The notes: generated by a model not told the origin, from the sequence alone. Counted from the stretch's first letter, positions 13,719-25,381 are shown. The stretch is DNA of 64,000 nucleotides from Ceratorhiza oryzae-sativae (GCA_030998015.1 JARWMV010000243.1:310001-374000); one strand, 5' to 3'. A program made the numbers and translations.

Positions 13719-14905
13719 TTAGAGAGCTGTGGAAAATCGTAACAGAGTGAGCCGTTCGGGGCCGAGACGAGAGAAAGCAGGTGCCTACCAGAAGCACCAG
13801 TGATGATATCGACGAGCTCGTTGGTAATGTTTGCCTGGCGACCACGGTTGAATTGCATAGTCAAGCGGCCAATCATATCTCCAGCATTCTTGGAAGCATT
13901 ATCCATGGCGTTGCGACTGGTTGAATAACCTATGGTTAACGAAGATATGATCGGTGTATGCGAGGCCAGACGTACCGAGAGCTGATTTCTGCAGCATGAC
14001 CCTCGACGAGGGCAGCATAAATTGCGTTGGCGAGTGAAAACTCGACAAGGTCCTTGGTCGAGTCATCCTCCATTTCGTAGGCCTTGAATGCAGCTATCCA
14101 CAAAATCAGTTAGATAACAGCCGAACTCTGATGCATCCGACAGACTCACGGGCCTCGAGCAACGCCTTTTCGTTGAACACCTCCATAATTGTGCTCTCGT
14201 ACGCGATCGCAGACACAAACCTATTGTACACTAGCGCGACTGAATCAAACTCGATCCCGCTCGTGATGATCTTGTCTGCGATCGTCGCTGCGTCGGCAAA
14301 GGTCGGGACTTCGCGTCCAATTTGGGAGAACGAGAGCTCAAGGCTCTTGGACGAGGAACGGGAGAGCTGGGCCTTGGACTTTTCACCGAGCACGACGATG
14401 GAGCCTTGGCCGTTGTCCTCCGCGATCGCCCGCTTAGTCGCTTTCGTCACGGAAGAGTGGATACCACCGCAGAGACCACGGTCAGACGAGACGACAATAT
14501 AGAGCTTCTTTCCACCGGCCGGGACGGTGGCCTCAGCGTTTCCAAAAACCTCTAAACAGGAGTGAGCCAGGGAGGGACAGGGGTTTGGGGCATAAACGCA
14601 CGGTTGTTGGCCTCGCCGTACGCCTTGGCAATAGCCATGGCCCGCTGAGCCTTGTTGAGACGAGTCGACGCGATCATCTTCATCGACTGTTGTCGCGAAT
14701 TTAGAGAAACGCCCAAATTAAATCATCCTGGCCCGTTCGATGGAGATCAGCACAGACGCACCTTGGTGATTTTCTCGATATTGCGCACAGACTTAAGACG
14801 CATCTCGATTTCCCGGAGCGTGGCCATGTTCCGGGCGGCCTGGGCGTGTTGGGCGCCATGGACGGCAGCGGCCAGCGTCGGGCGGACGGTGCGGGCGAGC
14901 ATCAT
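13719..14905 (-). CDS. ATP3: Mitochondrial F1-ATP synthase gamma subunit
   Basis: Central rotor shaft of the F1 sector in the mitochondrial matrix. Exon 1 (14905-14762) gives a basic, alanine-rich targeting peptide followed by [20 protein letters not shown]. Downstream exons contain [16 protein letters not shown], the family signature [14 protein letters not shown], a long central domain, and the C-terminal helix [17 protein letters not shown] ... [20 protein letters not shown]. The final AL-stop is on a tiny last exon ending at 13719, reached by a GTAGGC...CACAG intron. The start is the first of two adjacent ATGs. It diverges from ALG3 with only about 212 bp between the two start codons. The identification is essentially certain. 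Confidence 0.96.
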
Positions 14906-15117
14906 CGTGTCGGTCGGTGGGAGAATACTTTTGGGAGTGGCGCATCCACCTGTGTGGCCGTGTTACTCGGCGCTTCCCATCCGGTTTCTCCCTCGCTCCG
15001 ACCACAAGTCTGGTCGACTGCTTTCGTCCTTTGTTTAATTTCAGACTTGTGCTCTTCGCTCGGCTTGTTGTGGATCGGATATACTTACGGAATTAATTTG
15101 TGCAAAATATCTGGATC

Positions 15118-16699
15118 ATGTCTCGCGTCCGCCCACAACCAAATGACAAGCTCGACCCACTCGGTCAACCGCTTAAAACGCTCCAGCTCTTGCTCACGAG
15201 ACCACAGTACTACTGGCTAGTATCAGTTCTCGTCCTTATAGCAGACGCATTCCTATGTCAACTCGTCATTCGATTCGTCCGGTGTGAGTACCACTGCGTT
15301 GAAAGCAAATGTCAACGTGTCCGACTGAGCTGGCGCTAGACACTGAAATTGACTTCGAGACGTATATGATACAGACCAAACTGTACATAGATGGCGAGCG
15401 AGACTATGAGAAAATCACTGGCCCTACAGGACCCGTTGTGTATGTGTGTCTCTTGGCCGTGGTTTCGGGTACTGACTGGCGTTGACTGCAGATACCCGGC
15501 CGGGCATGTCCATATCCATCACTTTCTCTACAACCTTACCAAGGGCGGATCCTTCAAGTATCTCCCGAAGGTTCAACAAATCTACGCGGGACTATACCTC
15601 CTGACCATGGCGCTGACGTTTATGGTCTACCGCAGAGCCGGAATACCACAATACGTCCTCTTGCTTCTACCGCTAAGCAAAAGGCTTCACTCAATCTACG
15701 TCCTTCGACTATTCAACGATTGCTGGGCCGCGCCACTTTTAATGGCGTGCATTTTTGCGTTTCAAAGACGCCGTTGGGCGATCGGGAGCATCCTATTCGG
15801 GTGGGCATTCATGTTGCTCCTCCCGGGCGCCATCCTAACCTATCCACGCATTTTAGACTAGCACTAAGCATCAAAATGAACGTCCTACTATACACTCCAG
15901 CATTGGCACTCACTCTCCTTCTCACAACCGGTCTCCTTCCCTCGATCTACTACCTATCCTTGACGCTCGTCACGGTCCTCGTCCCCTCGCTACCGTTCCT
16001 TTTAGCTCGCCCATCGACGTATCTCAAAAACTCGTTCAACTTGGGGCGCCAGTTCCTATATAAATGGACCGTCAACTGGCGCTTTGTCCCCGAACATACA
16101 TTCCTAAGTCCAGCTTTCGCCAAAGGACTACTGCTCAGCCACATCACCCTCTTGGCCGTCTTCGGATTTGGAGTCTGGTGCAAGAAACAAGGCGGCCCAA
16201 TCCAAGTTCTCAGACGGGCTTTCGCACGACCCGGCAAACCAGCCGCTTTGTCGGGTGTTTCTCAAGATTGTACGTCATCCGCTCTTGCGTACAGGAACAA
16301 CAGCACTAATACCCAAGGCGGATTGACAGATATTGCAACAGTTTTTTTCACGTCCAACCTCATTGGAATCCTTTGCGCCCGTTCACTTCACTACCAGTTT
16401 TACTCGTGGTATGCCACTCAGCTACCCCTTCTCGCGTGGCGCACCAGATACCCGATCCCCATTCGGTGAGATGGCCTCTGTCGCTACCCGGTAGAAGTAT
16501 GTGGCTAACAGCAGTTTCTAGCCTTGTCATTCTGGTAGCCATCGAGTATTCATGGAATGTTTACCCATCAACAAGTCTATCTTCTGGCATTCTGTTGGCG
16601 TCTCATGCCCTTCTGCTGGCGGGGATTCTATTCGGGTTTGCGGAAGGGCGGAATACCTCGATCGTGCGATGGGATAGCGAGATTGACAAGGAGGAATAG
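15118..16699 (+). CDS. ALG3: Dol-P-Man:Man5GlcNAc2-PP-Dol alpha-1,3-mannosyltransferase
   Basis: ER membrane GT58 enzyme that adds the sixth mannose to the lipid-linked oligosaccharide on the lumenal side. The start is [14 protein letters not shown] at 15118. Family blocks are present in order: [57 protein letters not shown] (created by splicing GG|A across the intron ending near 15860), [20 protein letters not shown], and [15 protein letters not shown] near the C-terminus. Many hydrophobic membrane segments are visible. The last exon ends DSEIDKEE at 16699. The gene looks complete. Confidence 0.95.
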
Positions 16700-17344
16700 C
16701 CACCCACTTGCGTCCCGTCCTCCATGTGTCTATGCTCGATTATATAAACGAACGTATAGCTATTCGCATCGCTACACCCGCAACCCGCTATAGGCACACA
16801 TCAGGCTTTACTAGCCACTGATATATTGTTGTATCCCCTCATCGGCGATTTAGGCCCTGAGTTGATACCTGGCTCCCCACCGTTGCAGTTGACATTCTCG
16901 GGCTGGTCGCCAATATTGACCTCTGCTTAACTCCGTTCGCTAACCATTAGCACGTTGGTCATCGTTCCGTTTTTCTACAGGCTTTCATTCGCCGACAGCC
17001 TTGCATATAAACCATAGCATATACACACGCACCACGGTCGTATTCTTATAATCGGTTTATTGTGCTATACACACATGCTATTCTCTCTAATGTTCCCAAA
17101 GCTTGCATTCGCGTGACTAGCATTTAGTCAGAAGCTAGTCTTCACCCTATCTCCACGAGGCTCGCTCGTGTTAGGAGGCAATCAATGGTGTGAAAATTGC
17201 ACCAAGCTTGATTACGCATGACCCACGCACCTGCCACACCCGAGAGGGCCCTCGTTCGTTGAATAGCTAAATAACAGAGGGTAGCGAGGCATCTGAAAAT
17301 GCTATGAAGCTCCCCCTTCGACTATTAACACCAAAACTCTTGAA
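16700..17344. other. Intergenic region, no gene seen
   Basis: About 645 bp between ALG3 and the first member of the tandem family. No open frame or RNA signature could be supported. Confidence 0.5.
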
Positions 17345-18337
17345 ATGACCGATCCGAGTCGACTTGAACGTTGGGTCAACTCTCCAACCCTGACTCGTAT
17401 CCCGCTTATTGCATTTAACAAGGCAGCGCGTCAACTTCCCGAATTTTTTGGAGCCCCCGTCCACTATGTTGGCTGCTATCGGTATGATACCGAGGAATAT
17501 ATTCTTGTCAGCTGTTCGGTCAGCCTCCCGACTACCACTCGCCGGCGTCCTCTTAGAACACATTTTCGCTTAGAACGTGATCCAACTGGGGAGAGCGGGA
17601 GAGCGATGAAGCGCACAGATCTCATAATTGATAGTATAAAAGCAAGCGTTGATCTGGATGCCATTCATCAGGTGCAGGGATACCCAAATATAGCGGGATA
17701 TATGACATTTTATGCCGAAGACCATCCCCCTAAACAAATTATGTTGAAACATGTTCTAGGGATATGTCAGAGCATCGCTCACGCGTTTCACTTGAACCCA
17801 TCAATCGATAATAGTTTCTCTGCCTATTGCTGCGGTCTCCTCCGGTGCCTACAAGATTCCACACCATGCTACGGCGGACACTGGTTCACATGTGGCGAAA
17901 AGATCCCAAAGCGGGTGAACCAGGTTTCCATTCGAGTCAAAAATATATATCTAAAGGAAAAGCACGCAAACTGTTGCGATGTAGTCCGTCGGACTAGGGG
18001 GGTACAGTTTGGGCTATTGCTTGCGCCTCCCACACGCTCAAAGAACCGCTTGTCTATGTTGGCTTCTGGGAGCATATACTCGGGGAATATGCCAGGATCT
18101 CCGTCACTACGCATGATATCATTGGCCCCGCTGTCGATACACAGGCTTTCCCATATCCCTAGCGTCTATAGCGAGAGTTACGATTATGATACCCCAACTC
18201 TTGAGGAGTGTTCAGAATTATCTGATCTCGTTTTGGAGACAATTGATGATCATGATGAGCCGCCAGAAGATGAAAGCCGTGGCATACCTTTCCCAGTCAT
18301 TCAATCCGTTGATGGCTGTGTGCAGGACGTAGAGTAG
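17345..18337 (+). CDS. Unrecognised tandem-family protein, copy 1
   Basis: Single-exon frame of 330 codons, function unknown. It is homologous along its length to the copies at 20879 and 22405. Shared blocks: a W-x-x-SP N-terminus, an APVHYVGCYR-type motif at about 37, LVSCSVSLPT, FRLERDP at about 74, a GYMTFYAE segment, KQIMLKHVL, a cysteine-glycine motif TPCYGGHWF at about 178, KHANCC, and near the C-terminus MPGSPSLRMISL. A short acidic tail (DDHDEPPEDES) is unique to this copy. No signal peptide or membrane segment is evident. The paired cysteine motifs could bind metal or form disulfides, but this is only inference. SOF1 separates it from copy 2. Confidence 0.8.
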   Translation: MTDPSRLERWVNSPTLTRIPLIAFNKAARQLPEFFGAPVHYVGCYRYDTEEYILVSCSVSLPTTTRRRPLRTHFRLERDPTGESGRAMKRTDLIIDSIKASVDLDAIHQVQGYPNIAGYMTFYAEDHPPKQIMLKHVLGICQSIAHAFHLNPSIDNSFSAYCCGLLRCLQDSTPCYGGHWFTCGEKIPKRVNQVSIRVKNIYLKEKHANCCDVVRRTRGVQFGLLLAPPTRSKNRLSMLASGSIYSGNMPGSPSLRMISLAPLSIHRLSHIPSVYSESYDYDTPTLEECSELSDLVLETIDDHDEPPEDESRGIPFPVIQSVDGCVQDVE

Positions 18338-18514
18338 GTTTGAATGTCGACGAATGGGTAATGCAACAAATAAATATTGGGCACAATTGTCGCTTCTGAA
18401 CGCTTGTTCTTTAGACAGTTTTCTCAGTGTATGCTAGGACTACCAATACCAAAAGATAACATCATAAAACTACAATACATCCATTGCGTTACATCCGCTT
18501 CACCCCAACCCAAC

Positions 18515-20256
18515 TCATGTTTGCTCCGCAATGACAATCTTTTTTCTCTCGGCTTTCGGCTTGCTCGCCCCAGCTCTAGTATGTTTCCGTCTCCGCTCTT
18601 CCTTGACGGCTCTCGAGCCAAGCATCGTGCGCTTAAGCTCACTCGCCTTTTTGATCGCAACGGGTATGCGCTGTTGTCTGCATCATCCCGTTCATATCAG
18701 CCACTGAAACAAAATGGTTGAACAAGGCTCAAGTACGTACCGCTCGATTCTTCCAACTTCACGATCCGCCCTCCATCGCTCTCTTAGTCGGTCTCGATAC
18801 TCTTTCGACGCTCGCTCTCGCCCATCTACAACGCCAAGCTTCTCAGCCGCACGAGCTTTCCATAATCGTACGTTCCCGTCATCCGAGCCAGAAACGATAA
18901 ACCGAGCGTCTTGGGTATAAGCCGTTGCAAATACTCTAGCACCCAATCCTTCCATTATTCCGCCGTTTGAAAACAGGATAGCACACGCACCGTTGCATCC
19001 GCTTCCCAGTGTATACTACACTTCCGCTGCCCTGTCCCTCTTTCCAGATCCTCACGCTCCGATCCCACCCGCCGCTGACAAACTCGTGTCCGGTCGGAGA
19101 CCACGCACACGACATGACAGCCGCTACGTGCCCTTTGTATATCTGCGTTGGCGAAGCCAGCGACCGGACATCAAACGTGTACAGGTTGTGGTCTTCTGAC
19201 GCTAGCAAGAGTGTTGTAGGGAAGGTTGGACACCAGGCAAGCGCGTTGGCTCGCATCTATGGGCGTTGTAAGATGGTTAAGGTAGAAATGGTGAAATAGA
19301 GATCGACGTACCTGCATGACGAGCCTTCGCTCGGCCTTTCCCGTTCGAATATCGTACAATGTCATGGTTCGGTCTGTTCCTGTGGTGGCAAGCACAGAAG
19401 ATTCTGACAAGTTGAATCTGAGAGCTGTGATGGTCTCGTTTGAAGTGGGAAATGTCAGATTCGATACGGGCGTTGACCTATGCGCAACTGAGAAAGATCC
19501 ATCTCAGGAATGAAACAGGACATACTTGGTTTCGTCCCACAGTTGCACGATGTTTGAAGCGGTCGCAAATACCTGGTCGGTTCGGTGGTGATCTATCGCA
19601 CTAACTAATCATTCAACCGAATTCAACGCCTTATCCTAAAATACCTACTTGAACGCAGCCTTCCCAGGAAAAACGTTCAACGGAGCACGCTAACCAATAT
19701 TGATGATCAGTTATGCCAAAAATTTTCGCATTGGCCCAAGCTCTCACCGAGCCCTCTGCGCTTCCCTCGTCCGATACCATCGTGTCCCACAGCTTCACTG
19801 TCCGGTCTACACCACAGCTCAACAGCCTTGGTCCCTCAGCGTATGTGATCGCGGAGACTGCGCCTTTGTGTGCCCCGGGCAACTTGACCAAAGGTTTCTG
19901 CTCGGCTAAATCATGCACAATGATCTCTACGGTGCCAATCCTGAGTGATTCTTCGTTTACGAAAATTTTACACGCCCAGAACACTCACCGCCATCCCCAC
20001 TCCCACTCGTAATCGTGCCCAACTCGCCAGCCCGGCTCGCAAGCGTATATACGCCATCCACATGACCTTCCAAACTTGCTACAAACGGCTTAGAGAACAT
20101 CTTCTCAATTTTAGCAGCATTGAGGGCCCGTGTTCGCTCCCGGGCCCGAGCGAATGGATGAGCGAGTGGATCGAGGTTGCGCGTGATGGGTGTAGCATCA
20201 CCTTTGCGCTGTGGGAAGTGTTTGGTCGGGTCGTGCTGGAGCACTGTTATTCTCAT
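18515..20256 (-). CDS. SOF1: WD40 protein Sof1/DCAF13, SSU processome subunit
   Basis: Nucleolar U3 snoRNP-associated beta-propeller protein needed for 18S rRNA maturation. Translation starts MRITVLQHDPTKHFP at 20256, followed by TPITRNLDPLAHPFARARER and MFSKPFVASLEGHVDGVYTL, typical of Sof1. WD repeats are visible in the exons: GVDRTVKLWD, GTDRTMTLYDIRTGKAE, SEDHNLYTFDVRSLASP, SGGWDRSVRIWKEG and SGSDDGNVRLWKARAAEKLG. The C-terminal Sof1 domain reads ASELKRTMLGSRAVKEERRR and then ends AERKKIVIAEQT at 18515. At least six exons occur. It lies on the opposite strand inside the tandem family block, which suggests that the family duplicated around an essential gene. The exact intron borders between 19500 and 20000 were not all fixed. 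Confidence 0.94.
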
Positions 20257-20878
20257 GGAGATACGGGTGTGTTTCGATGTTAGAAATCGGTATAAGGGAT
20301 AGTGATTCCAAAGCCGGCTGTGTTTGGTTGACGGTTGCGGTTGTATAGCCTCCTTCTTGGGTACTTGCCGGATTTTTCGGCCACAGAATTATCGTTTGAA
20401 GTTGACGATTGTGGTATAAGGTTTTGTTCCGGTAGAAACAAGGCCTGACCCAGGGCGCCGGAAAGTCCGTGGTGGTCAAGAACAAGATGGAAATCGACAC
20501 AGCCACTGACATGTTAAATTTCCTCGTTGAAGTATTGGTTCGTTTCATGACGATCCCATCCGACTTCTGTCTCAAGTCAAGGGACCACTCTAATTGTTGC
20601 CCCTCCACGTCCAACGTCGACTTCTACCGTTTTAAATCACTAGAGGAGCCACTCGTTCGGCACCAACCTGTAGAAGTCTGCCGTCAGCACCCAAGGTCTG
20701 ATGGTTGCTCGTGTGTTTCAGCCTATGGTGACGAAGATCCTTGCGGTACATCCCTCTGTCCGCCTGATCGACTGGGGCTATGCAGTGCGCATCACTTGGA
20801 CTTTAGCGGCCAGCCCGTCAACAGCAGAACAACATAAGACCAAAGGCACAAGTTGAAGGGGCTCGACGACTGCGTGAC
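20257..20878. other. Intergenic region, no gene seen
   Basis: About 620 bp between the SOF1 start and family copy 2. Both genes read away from this stretch, so it should contain both promoters. Short open frames here have no recognisable content. Confidence 0.45.
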
Positions 20879-21745
20879 ATGGCCCAGACAGCAACTCCGT
20901 TTGAATTATGGATATCCTCTCCGGTCCCGGCTTCCATTCCGTTGACCCTATTGAAGGAAATGGTGCTCCAGTTTCCCGCAGCTCTCGAAGCCCCCGTGCG
21001 CCACGTTGGATGGTATCGCTCCCTCGACCATGAACACGTTCTTGTCAGTTGTTTTCTCACATTTCCGACTGCTCAGCATCGCACGGTAACCTATTTCCGG
21101 CTCGAACGCAACCAGGACGAAACGACGGGCAAAGTTACGGACGTCGTCCAAGCGAGCGTAGACTCTGACTCTCTGTGTCAACCCGGTTCCGTTGTTTTTG
21201 TGGGGTACCTAGCCCTATTTACTGAGCGCTTCGCTCCGAGGCAACTTCTACTCAAGCATATTCTCGAAATGTGCGATCACCTACCTCCAGCCACTTGGCC
21301 GCGGCCGCAGTCACTGCTGGACACACGTCGTCAGTTTTGCTACACCCTTCTCGAGACGTTGAAAGGGTGCCAGCCATGCTTTGGCGGAAAGTGGTTTCCG
21401 TCCGCTCGTTCGATCTCAGAGCGAAATAGACAAGACGCTGTCTTATGCAGGGATCAATATCTGAAGGGTAAACACCCACAATGCTGCTTTTCAGGCGCTT
21501 CCCATAAAAAGGCTGAAACAACAACGATCGCTTCCGAGGCCGGAAATCGGCCTTCATTAGACTCAGGTAGTTCCCACTCTGAGCCGATGCCTGGATCTCC
21601 GTCGTTGCGTATGATATCCTTGAATTCAGGATCAACATACAGGCGCTCCCACTCTGTCATTTCCAGCATAACTAGTCTCCAAACCCCAACGGACAGACAG
21701 AGCACATATCGTACATCGTTGGAGGATTCGTCTCTGGTCGTATAG
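20879..21745 (+). CDS. Unrecognised tandem-family protein, copy 2
   Basis: Intronless frame of 288 codons, function unknown. It aligns to copy 1 and more closely to copy 3: ELWISSPVPASIPL, EAPVRHVGWYR, LVSCFLTFPTAQHR, YFRLERNQ, ASVDSDSL, GYLALFTE, APRQLLLKHILEMC, LLETLKGCQPCFGGKWFP, LKGKHPQCC, then a low-complexity linker and MPGSPSLRMISLNSGS. The downstream STYRRSHSVISSITS is shared with copy 3. The ATG at 20879 follows a stop in the same region and matches the start of the conserved block. No targeting signal is seen. Expression cannot be judged from sequence. Confidence 0.8.
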   Translation: MAQTATPFELWISSPVPASIPLTLLKEMVLQFPAALEAPVRHVGWYRSLDHEHVLVSCFLTFPTAQHRTVTYFRLERNQDETTGKVTDVVQASVDSDSLCQPGSVVFVGYLALFTERFAPRQLLLKHILEMCDHLPPATWPRPQSLLDTRRQFCYTLLETLKGCQPCFGGKWFPSARSISERNRQDAVLCRDQYLKGKHPQCCFSGASHKKAETTTIASEAGNRPSLDSGSSHSEPMPGSPSLRMISLNSGSTYRRSHSVISSITSLQTPTDRQSTYRTSLEDSSLVV

Positions 21746-22404
21746 CCAGGTAATTTGCACACCCTGGCTGTTGCCTTTACCCAATTCCCCATTATACATG
21801 TTTGTTCCTCTCTTCGTTGAAATCGGCCTGTTGAAGCCTCGGCTTGTACTCGGCTCATACCATACCCTGCGCGGATTTTGCCTCCAAGTTGATTGGATAT
21901 CTTCGCTGAAATGCCTTTATCTTGAGCTCCTCCATGTTGATCCAGGGGTCATATCTACCAGGGAGTTGGGCTATTATGAGAGCAGAATTCCTAAGCCTGC
22001 TTCGATTTGGACCTTAATCTCGCAACTCGGACGGTTCTTCGGGAGCATCACCCCAACTACCAGGTCGACTTTGGGCACTCGGCCAAAGTACTTCTCCAGG
22101 TGTCATGTGGAGGTATAGCGATATTGCATATGGTTATTTGTCCGGCGTATGTCAACGTCGGCGCTCGGCCGTGGGCCCCGGTCGTAGGTGCCTCGTGTTG
22201 CGCATCGTTTGCCATCAGGTTCACCGCCTCGCCACCCATGGGCTAGTGCGCACATCATAGATACTTTTGTCGGCAAGCTCGCGGAAAGCCAAGGTTTAAT
22301 AAGGGGTCGAACCTGTAGACGTTGATGTTCGAGCCTGCCCTTTTTGCCCGAATTACCTTACCGACTCCGACATAGTTCAGACGGCGACCAATCTTGATTC
22401 TTGG
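21746..22404. other. Spacer between family copies 2 and 3
   Basis: About 660 bp. No gene is supported and no clear remnant of another family copy was found. It presumably holds the promoter of copy 3. Confidence 0.4.
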
Positions 22405-23376
22405 ATGAACTCTCACGTTTCTGCACCCATCTCAGTCGCTACGTTTAGCGAAATGGCATCGAAATCTCTAACTTTCTTGAACGCCCCCGTGCGCCACATC
22501 GGCTGCTATCGCCATCACCAACGAGAATACACGCTTATCACCTGCTCCGGCACACGCTCGACTGCCCAACGCCCCCCTATGATGTATTTCCGCCTCGAGT
22601 GCAACCCGGCCAGGAAGGGCTCACCAAGGCCAAAAACCCCCGCTCCTGCTTTGGGTACCATCCAGGCGAGCACCGATGCTCAGGCTCTGTGTCCGGTCGG
22701 GTCACTCGTCGTTGGAGGGTACCTGAACTTTTACGCCGAAGACCCTGCTCCGAAACAACTTACGCTCAAACACATTCTTGACATACACGAATATGTTGCG
22801 TTATTGACCCCGCAACGACTGGTCACTAGTATACCAAGTCGACCATGGTTTTACTACGACCTCATTGAATGCCTGCGAGGCTGCAGCCAATGTTTTGGCG
22901 GACATTGGTTTCCATGCGCCAACCGGGTCCCAGAGCGAGACAAAACAAATGCTGTTCGGTTCAAAAAACAGTTCCTGAGAGATATACACCCAAAGTGTTG
23001 CTATTTGAGCCGTTCAAGCGATAGCGGACGGGCGGCGTGTGCGTCTTCAGAGACTACGGTTCGACAGTTGTCCCAATCGACCTCCACCAGTTTTCAGTCT
23101 GGTCAGATGCCTGGGTCTCCGTCGCTGCGTATGATATCGTTGACTTCAATTTCGACCTACCTGCGCTCTTGCTCTTTTATCTCCAGCATAACCAGTATCG
23201 CGCATACTCAGGATCATACTGGACCACCCATTTCCCATCTCCAAGCCGCGTCAAAAGGGTCGAGACACAGCAAGTGGCTATCGGAAGCAACCCCATTAGT
23301 TTCTTCCCCCTACGATGCCTTCATGGATTTTGCTTCTGCCAAGGGCCAACGGTTCTGGCATCGCAGCAATAGTTGA
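22405..23376 (+). CDS. Unrecognised tandem-family protein, copy 3
   Basis: Intronless frame of 323 codons, function unknown. The conserved blocks are all present: NAPVRHIGCYR, LITCSGTRSTAQR, MYFRLECNPA, IQASTDAQALCPVGSL, GYLNFYAEDPAPKQLTLKHI, DLIECLRGCSQCFGGHWF, PERDKTNAVRFKKQFL, IHPKCC, and MPGSPSLRMISLTSISTYL. Nucleotide conservation around the last motif is nearly complete between copies 2 and 3. Its N-terminus lacks the W-x-x-SP element of copies 1 and 2, so the true start could lie upstream, but no in-frame ATG was identified there. The C-terminal 90 residues are low-complexity and differ between copies. Confidence 0.8.
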   Translation: MNSHVSAPISVATFSEMASKSLTFLNAPVRHIGCYRHHQREYTLITCSGTRSTAQRPPMMYFRLECNPARKGSPRPKTPAPALGTIQASTDAQALCPVGSLVVGGYLNFYAEDPAPKQLTLKHILDIHEYVALLTPQRLVTSIPSRPWFYYDLIECLRGCSQCFGGHWFPCANRVPERDKTNAVRFKKQFLRDIHPKCCYLSRSSDSGRAACASSETTVRQLSQSTSTSFQSGQMPGSPSLRMISLTSISTYLRSCSFISSITSIAHTQDHTGPPISHLQAASKGSRHSKWLSEATPLVSSPYDAFMDFASAKGQRFWHRSNS

Positions 23377-25127
23377 CGAAATATTGGCGCATGGAATTCG
23401 AGACAGTTTCAGTAAGCCGGCAGTGCGCATAGGCCGTGTTCCATCTGTACTAACTCTGTTCATTTTCCAGCCCGCCGCCTCTATGAATTGCTTAGCAGAA
23501 CGACGCATATATGCTAGTGATTAGCGCTGACGCCGAAAGTTGGACATGTACATACACAAAAGCCCATATGCATGGCCATATTTGGAATTTAATCCCTCAT
23601 CCAAAACTTGAACGAATCTCATGATCCAAGAACTCTGTGTGCGTGTGTGCCAAATGTGGTAGCCAGGCGGATTGCAGACGGGGGCAAGGCCCATGGGCAA
23701 CCTCAGAGTGAAGAGTGGAATACGTGATCCCATCCAACACCCAGGTTGAATGGACAAATGACGTCATTGCCGCTTCCAAGGCTGGAAACCGACCTTCGCC
23801 TGATTCGGGCATTTTGCACGCTGCATTTATGCCCGAACCCCCGCTCCTCGTAATATGCTTGAATTCGGTTTCGACGTACAGGTCGTCGCATGTCATCATT
23901 TCTGGCAAAGCCCGCCGCAGAGACATAGCGCATCTCGGATGTCATCAGGTGCTCCATACTTGGGCGGTTTCGAGTGGTATGGTATCGTGTCTGTTTGCAT
24001 TTAACCTGCTTCGTCGATCGGTGAAGAATTATTTTCCTCTTCTCATTGCTTTTGTCCCTTTGTTACAAGTTTTGCAAACCGGTGGCCTGCTTCATATATG
24101 CAATAGAGAAACCTTCGGTCCGCCTTGCGGGCTTCAAGCCTTTTCGCTTGCGAAGCCACGGAGCAACTGACAGAATGAGGGGTACATGCATGCAGACTTC
24201 TTACTCGAAGCCCACACGTACCTCGAAAAGGGATCAACACACCCTGTTGGATTGAGCGTTTCGCGTGAAGAAGCCAGGCGTTGGTTCGGCATTCCCCGGC
24301 TGGAAATAATCCTCGATCTTGGCCGTTTGTTATATCATGGCAGAGGAGTCATTGCCGCCTGTCGGTTGAAAGTATCTAAGCAACGCTTTCAATATAGTTT
24401 CGCCTTTGGCGATAATGCCACGATGTTGTAGATATTTTGTTTAAGATCCGTATTCAATATTGCCATTTCTCTGCTTTGTCCTCTCTCTCGTCCAAATCCA
24501 CGGAAAAGGAAAATTGAAATTAGGCGTTAGGAGGGCTAAGATACTACATAGTTCCCTTAGCTGGGTATTTGATGACAGGTGTAGTGGATGCCATGCACTG
24601 TTTCTATACTAGGAGGTGGGATAACAAGCATGGCACACTCTTCGCCCCATCGCCACGGGTCTAGTATTTAGCACTTCAGGGGTACTCGTAAATATTGCAA
24701 CAAAATGCCTTTACCATTGTTTCCTCGCGTTGTTTAATTACATCAAAACTTGTCTTTGGACAGGAGCCAAGCTGGCAAACCAATTTTGACAAAGCTATTA
24801 CGAGCTCGATTTCAAAATGAGTCTAAAATTAAGTTTACCCGCTGAAACTTCGTGGAGCGTAGGACGGCTATAATTAATTATCCACAGCGCCAACCAGGCC
24901 AACTGAATCCAAACAGGTTAAAGAAAGGCACCACTAGAGTCCAAAGGGCGCATACATTGGCAACAAAAGACAGAAGAGAAAGATCAAACATGTGGATGGC
25001 AATAAGAATAAATGATCCAGCTCGCACACGCTCGCGTACGCAGAGCCTCTGAACAATCGGTCAGAGGCCCGCAGAAGCACCAATGTCACAATGGGACTTA
25101 CTCAAAGGGCACTACTGAAGTAAGCCT
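23377..25127. other. Intergenic stretch containing one family relic
   Basis: Apart from the relic at 23760-23925, no gene is supported in these 1.75 kb. The part from about 24430 to 25100 is AT-richer with no coding signal. It includes the 3' flank of the minus-strand pheromone gene. Confidence 0.45.
23760..23925 (+). pseudogene. C-terminal relic of the tandem family
   Basis: A fragment closely matching copy 2: AASKAGNRPSPDSG corresponds to IASEAGNRPSLDSG, and MPEPPLLVICLNSVSTYRSS corresponds to MPGSPSLRMISLNSGSTYRR. The upstream cysteine-rich domain is absent. The key glycine and arginine of the terminal motif are lost. This looks like the decayed end of a further tandem copy on the same strand. 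Confidence 0.82.
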
Positions 25128-25247
25128 CTAGGCGATGACGCAGTAGGGGTTCTCGCTGCTGCTGGACTTTGTGCCATGGGAGACGGGCGCCTCGAAGTCC
25201 TGGTCCTTGGAAGCGGACACAGAGGCGGCAGGGGCGACGGAATCCAT
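25128..25247 (-). CDS. Mating-type lipopeptide pheromone precursor (CaaX)
   Basis: A 39-codon intronless gene (ATG at 25247, TAG at 25130-25128). The product begins MDSVAPAA, has the middle segment KDQDFEAPVSHG, and ends NPYCVIA, a canonical CaaX farnesylation box. Established knowledge: basidiomycete pheromone precursors are typically short, often begin with MD, and end in CaaX. The cysteine is farnesylated, the last three residues are removed, the terminus is carboxymethylated and the N-terminal part is cleaved, and the secreted peptide acts on STE3-type GPCRs. The codons are nearly all G/C-ending, unlike the neighbours, as expected for strong expression. A TATA box and a pheromone-response-like element lie upstream. 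The classical charged pair for N-terminal cleavage (such as ER) is not obvious. No STE3 receptor was found in the window. Confidence 0.83.
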   Translation of the reverse strand: MDSVAPAASVSASKDQDFEAPVSHGTKSSSSENPYCVIA

Positions 25248-25381
25248 GGATTATGGGTGGATTAAGATTATCTGTGGCTTAGGCGCCAGGTGGAGGAAAG
25301 TGCCAACGATAGCAGTGGGACGTGAGTGAGAAGCAGTGGGAGCAGATACTATCTTGCTGAACCAAGGCCAGCCCCGGCAGG

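Noticed and set aside
13390..13845. 151-codon minus frame overlapping the ATP3 end
   Set aside because: Out of frame with the ATP3 exons and extends into the 3' flank; no domain content.
24055..24063. Exact ACAAAGGGA (minus strand) pheromone response element
   Set aside because: It lies more than 1 kb downstream of the pheromone gene with no gene start nearby; one such 9-mer is expected by chance in a window of this size.
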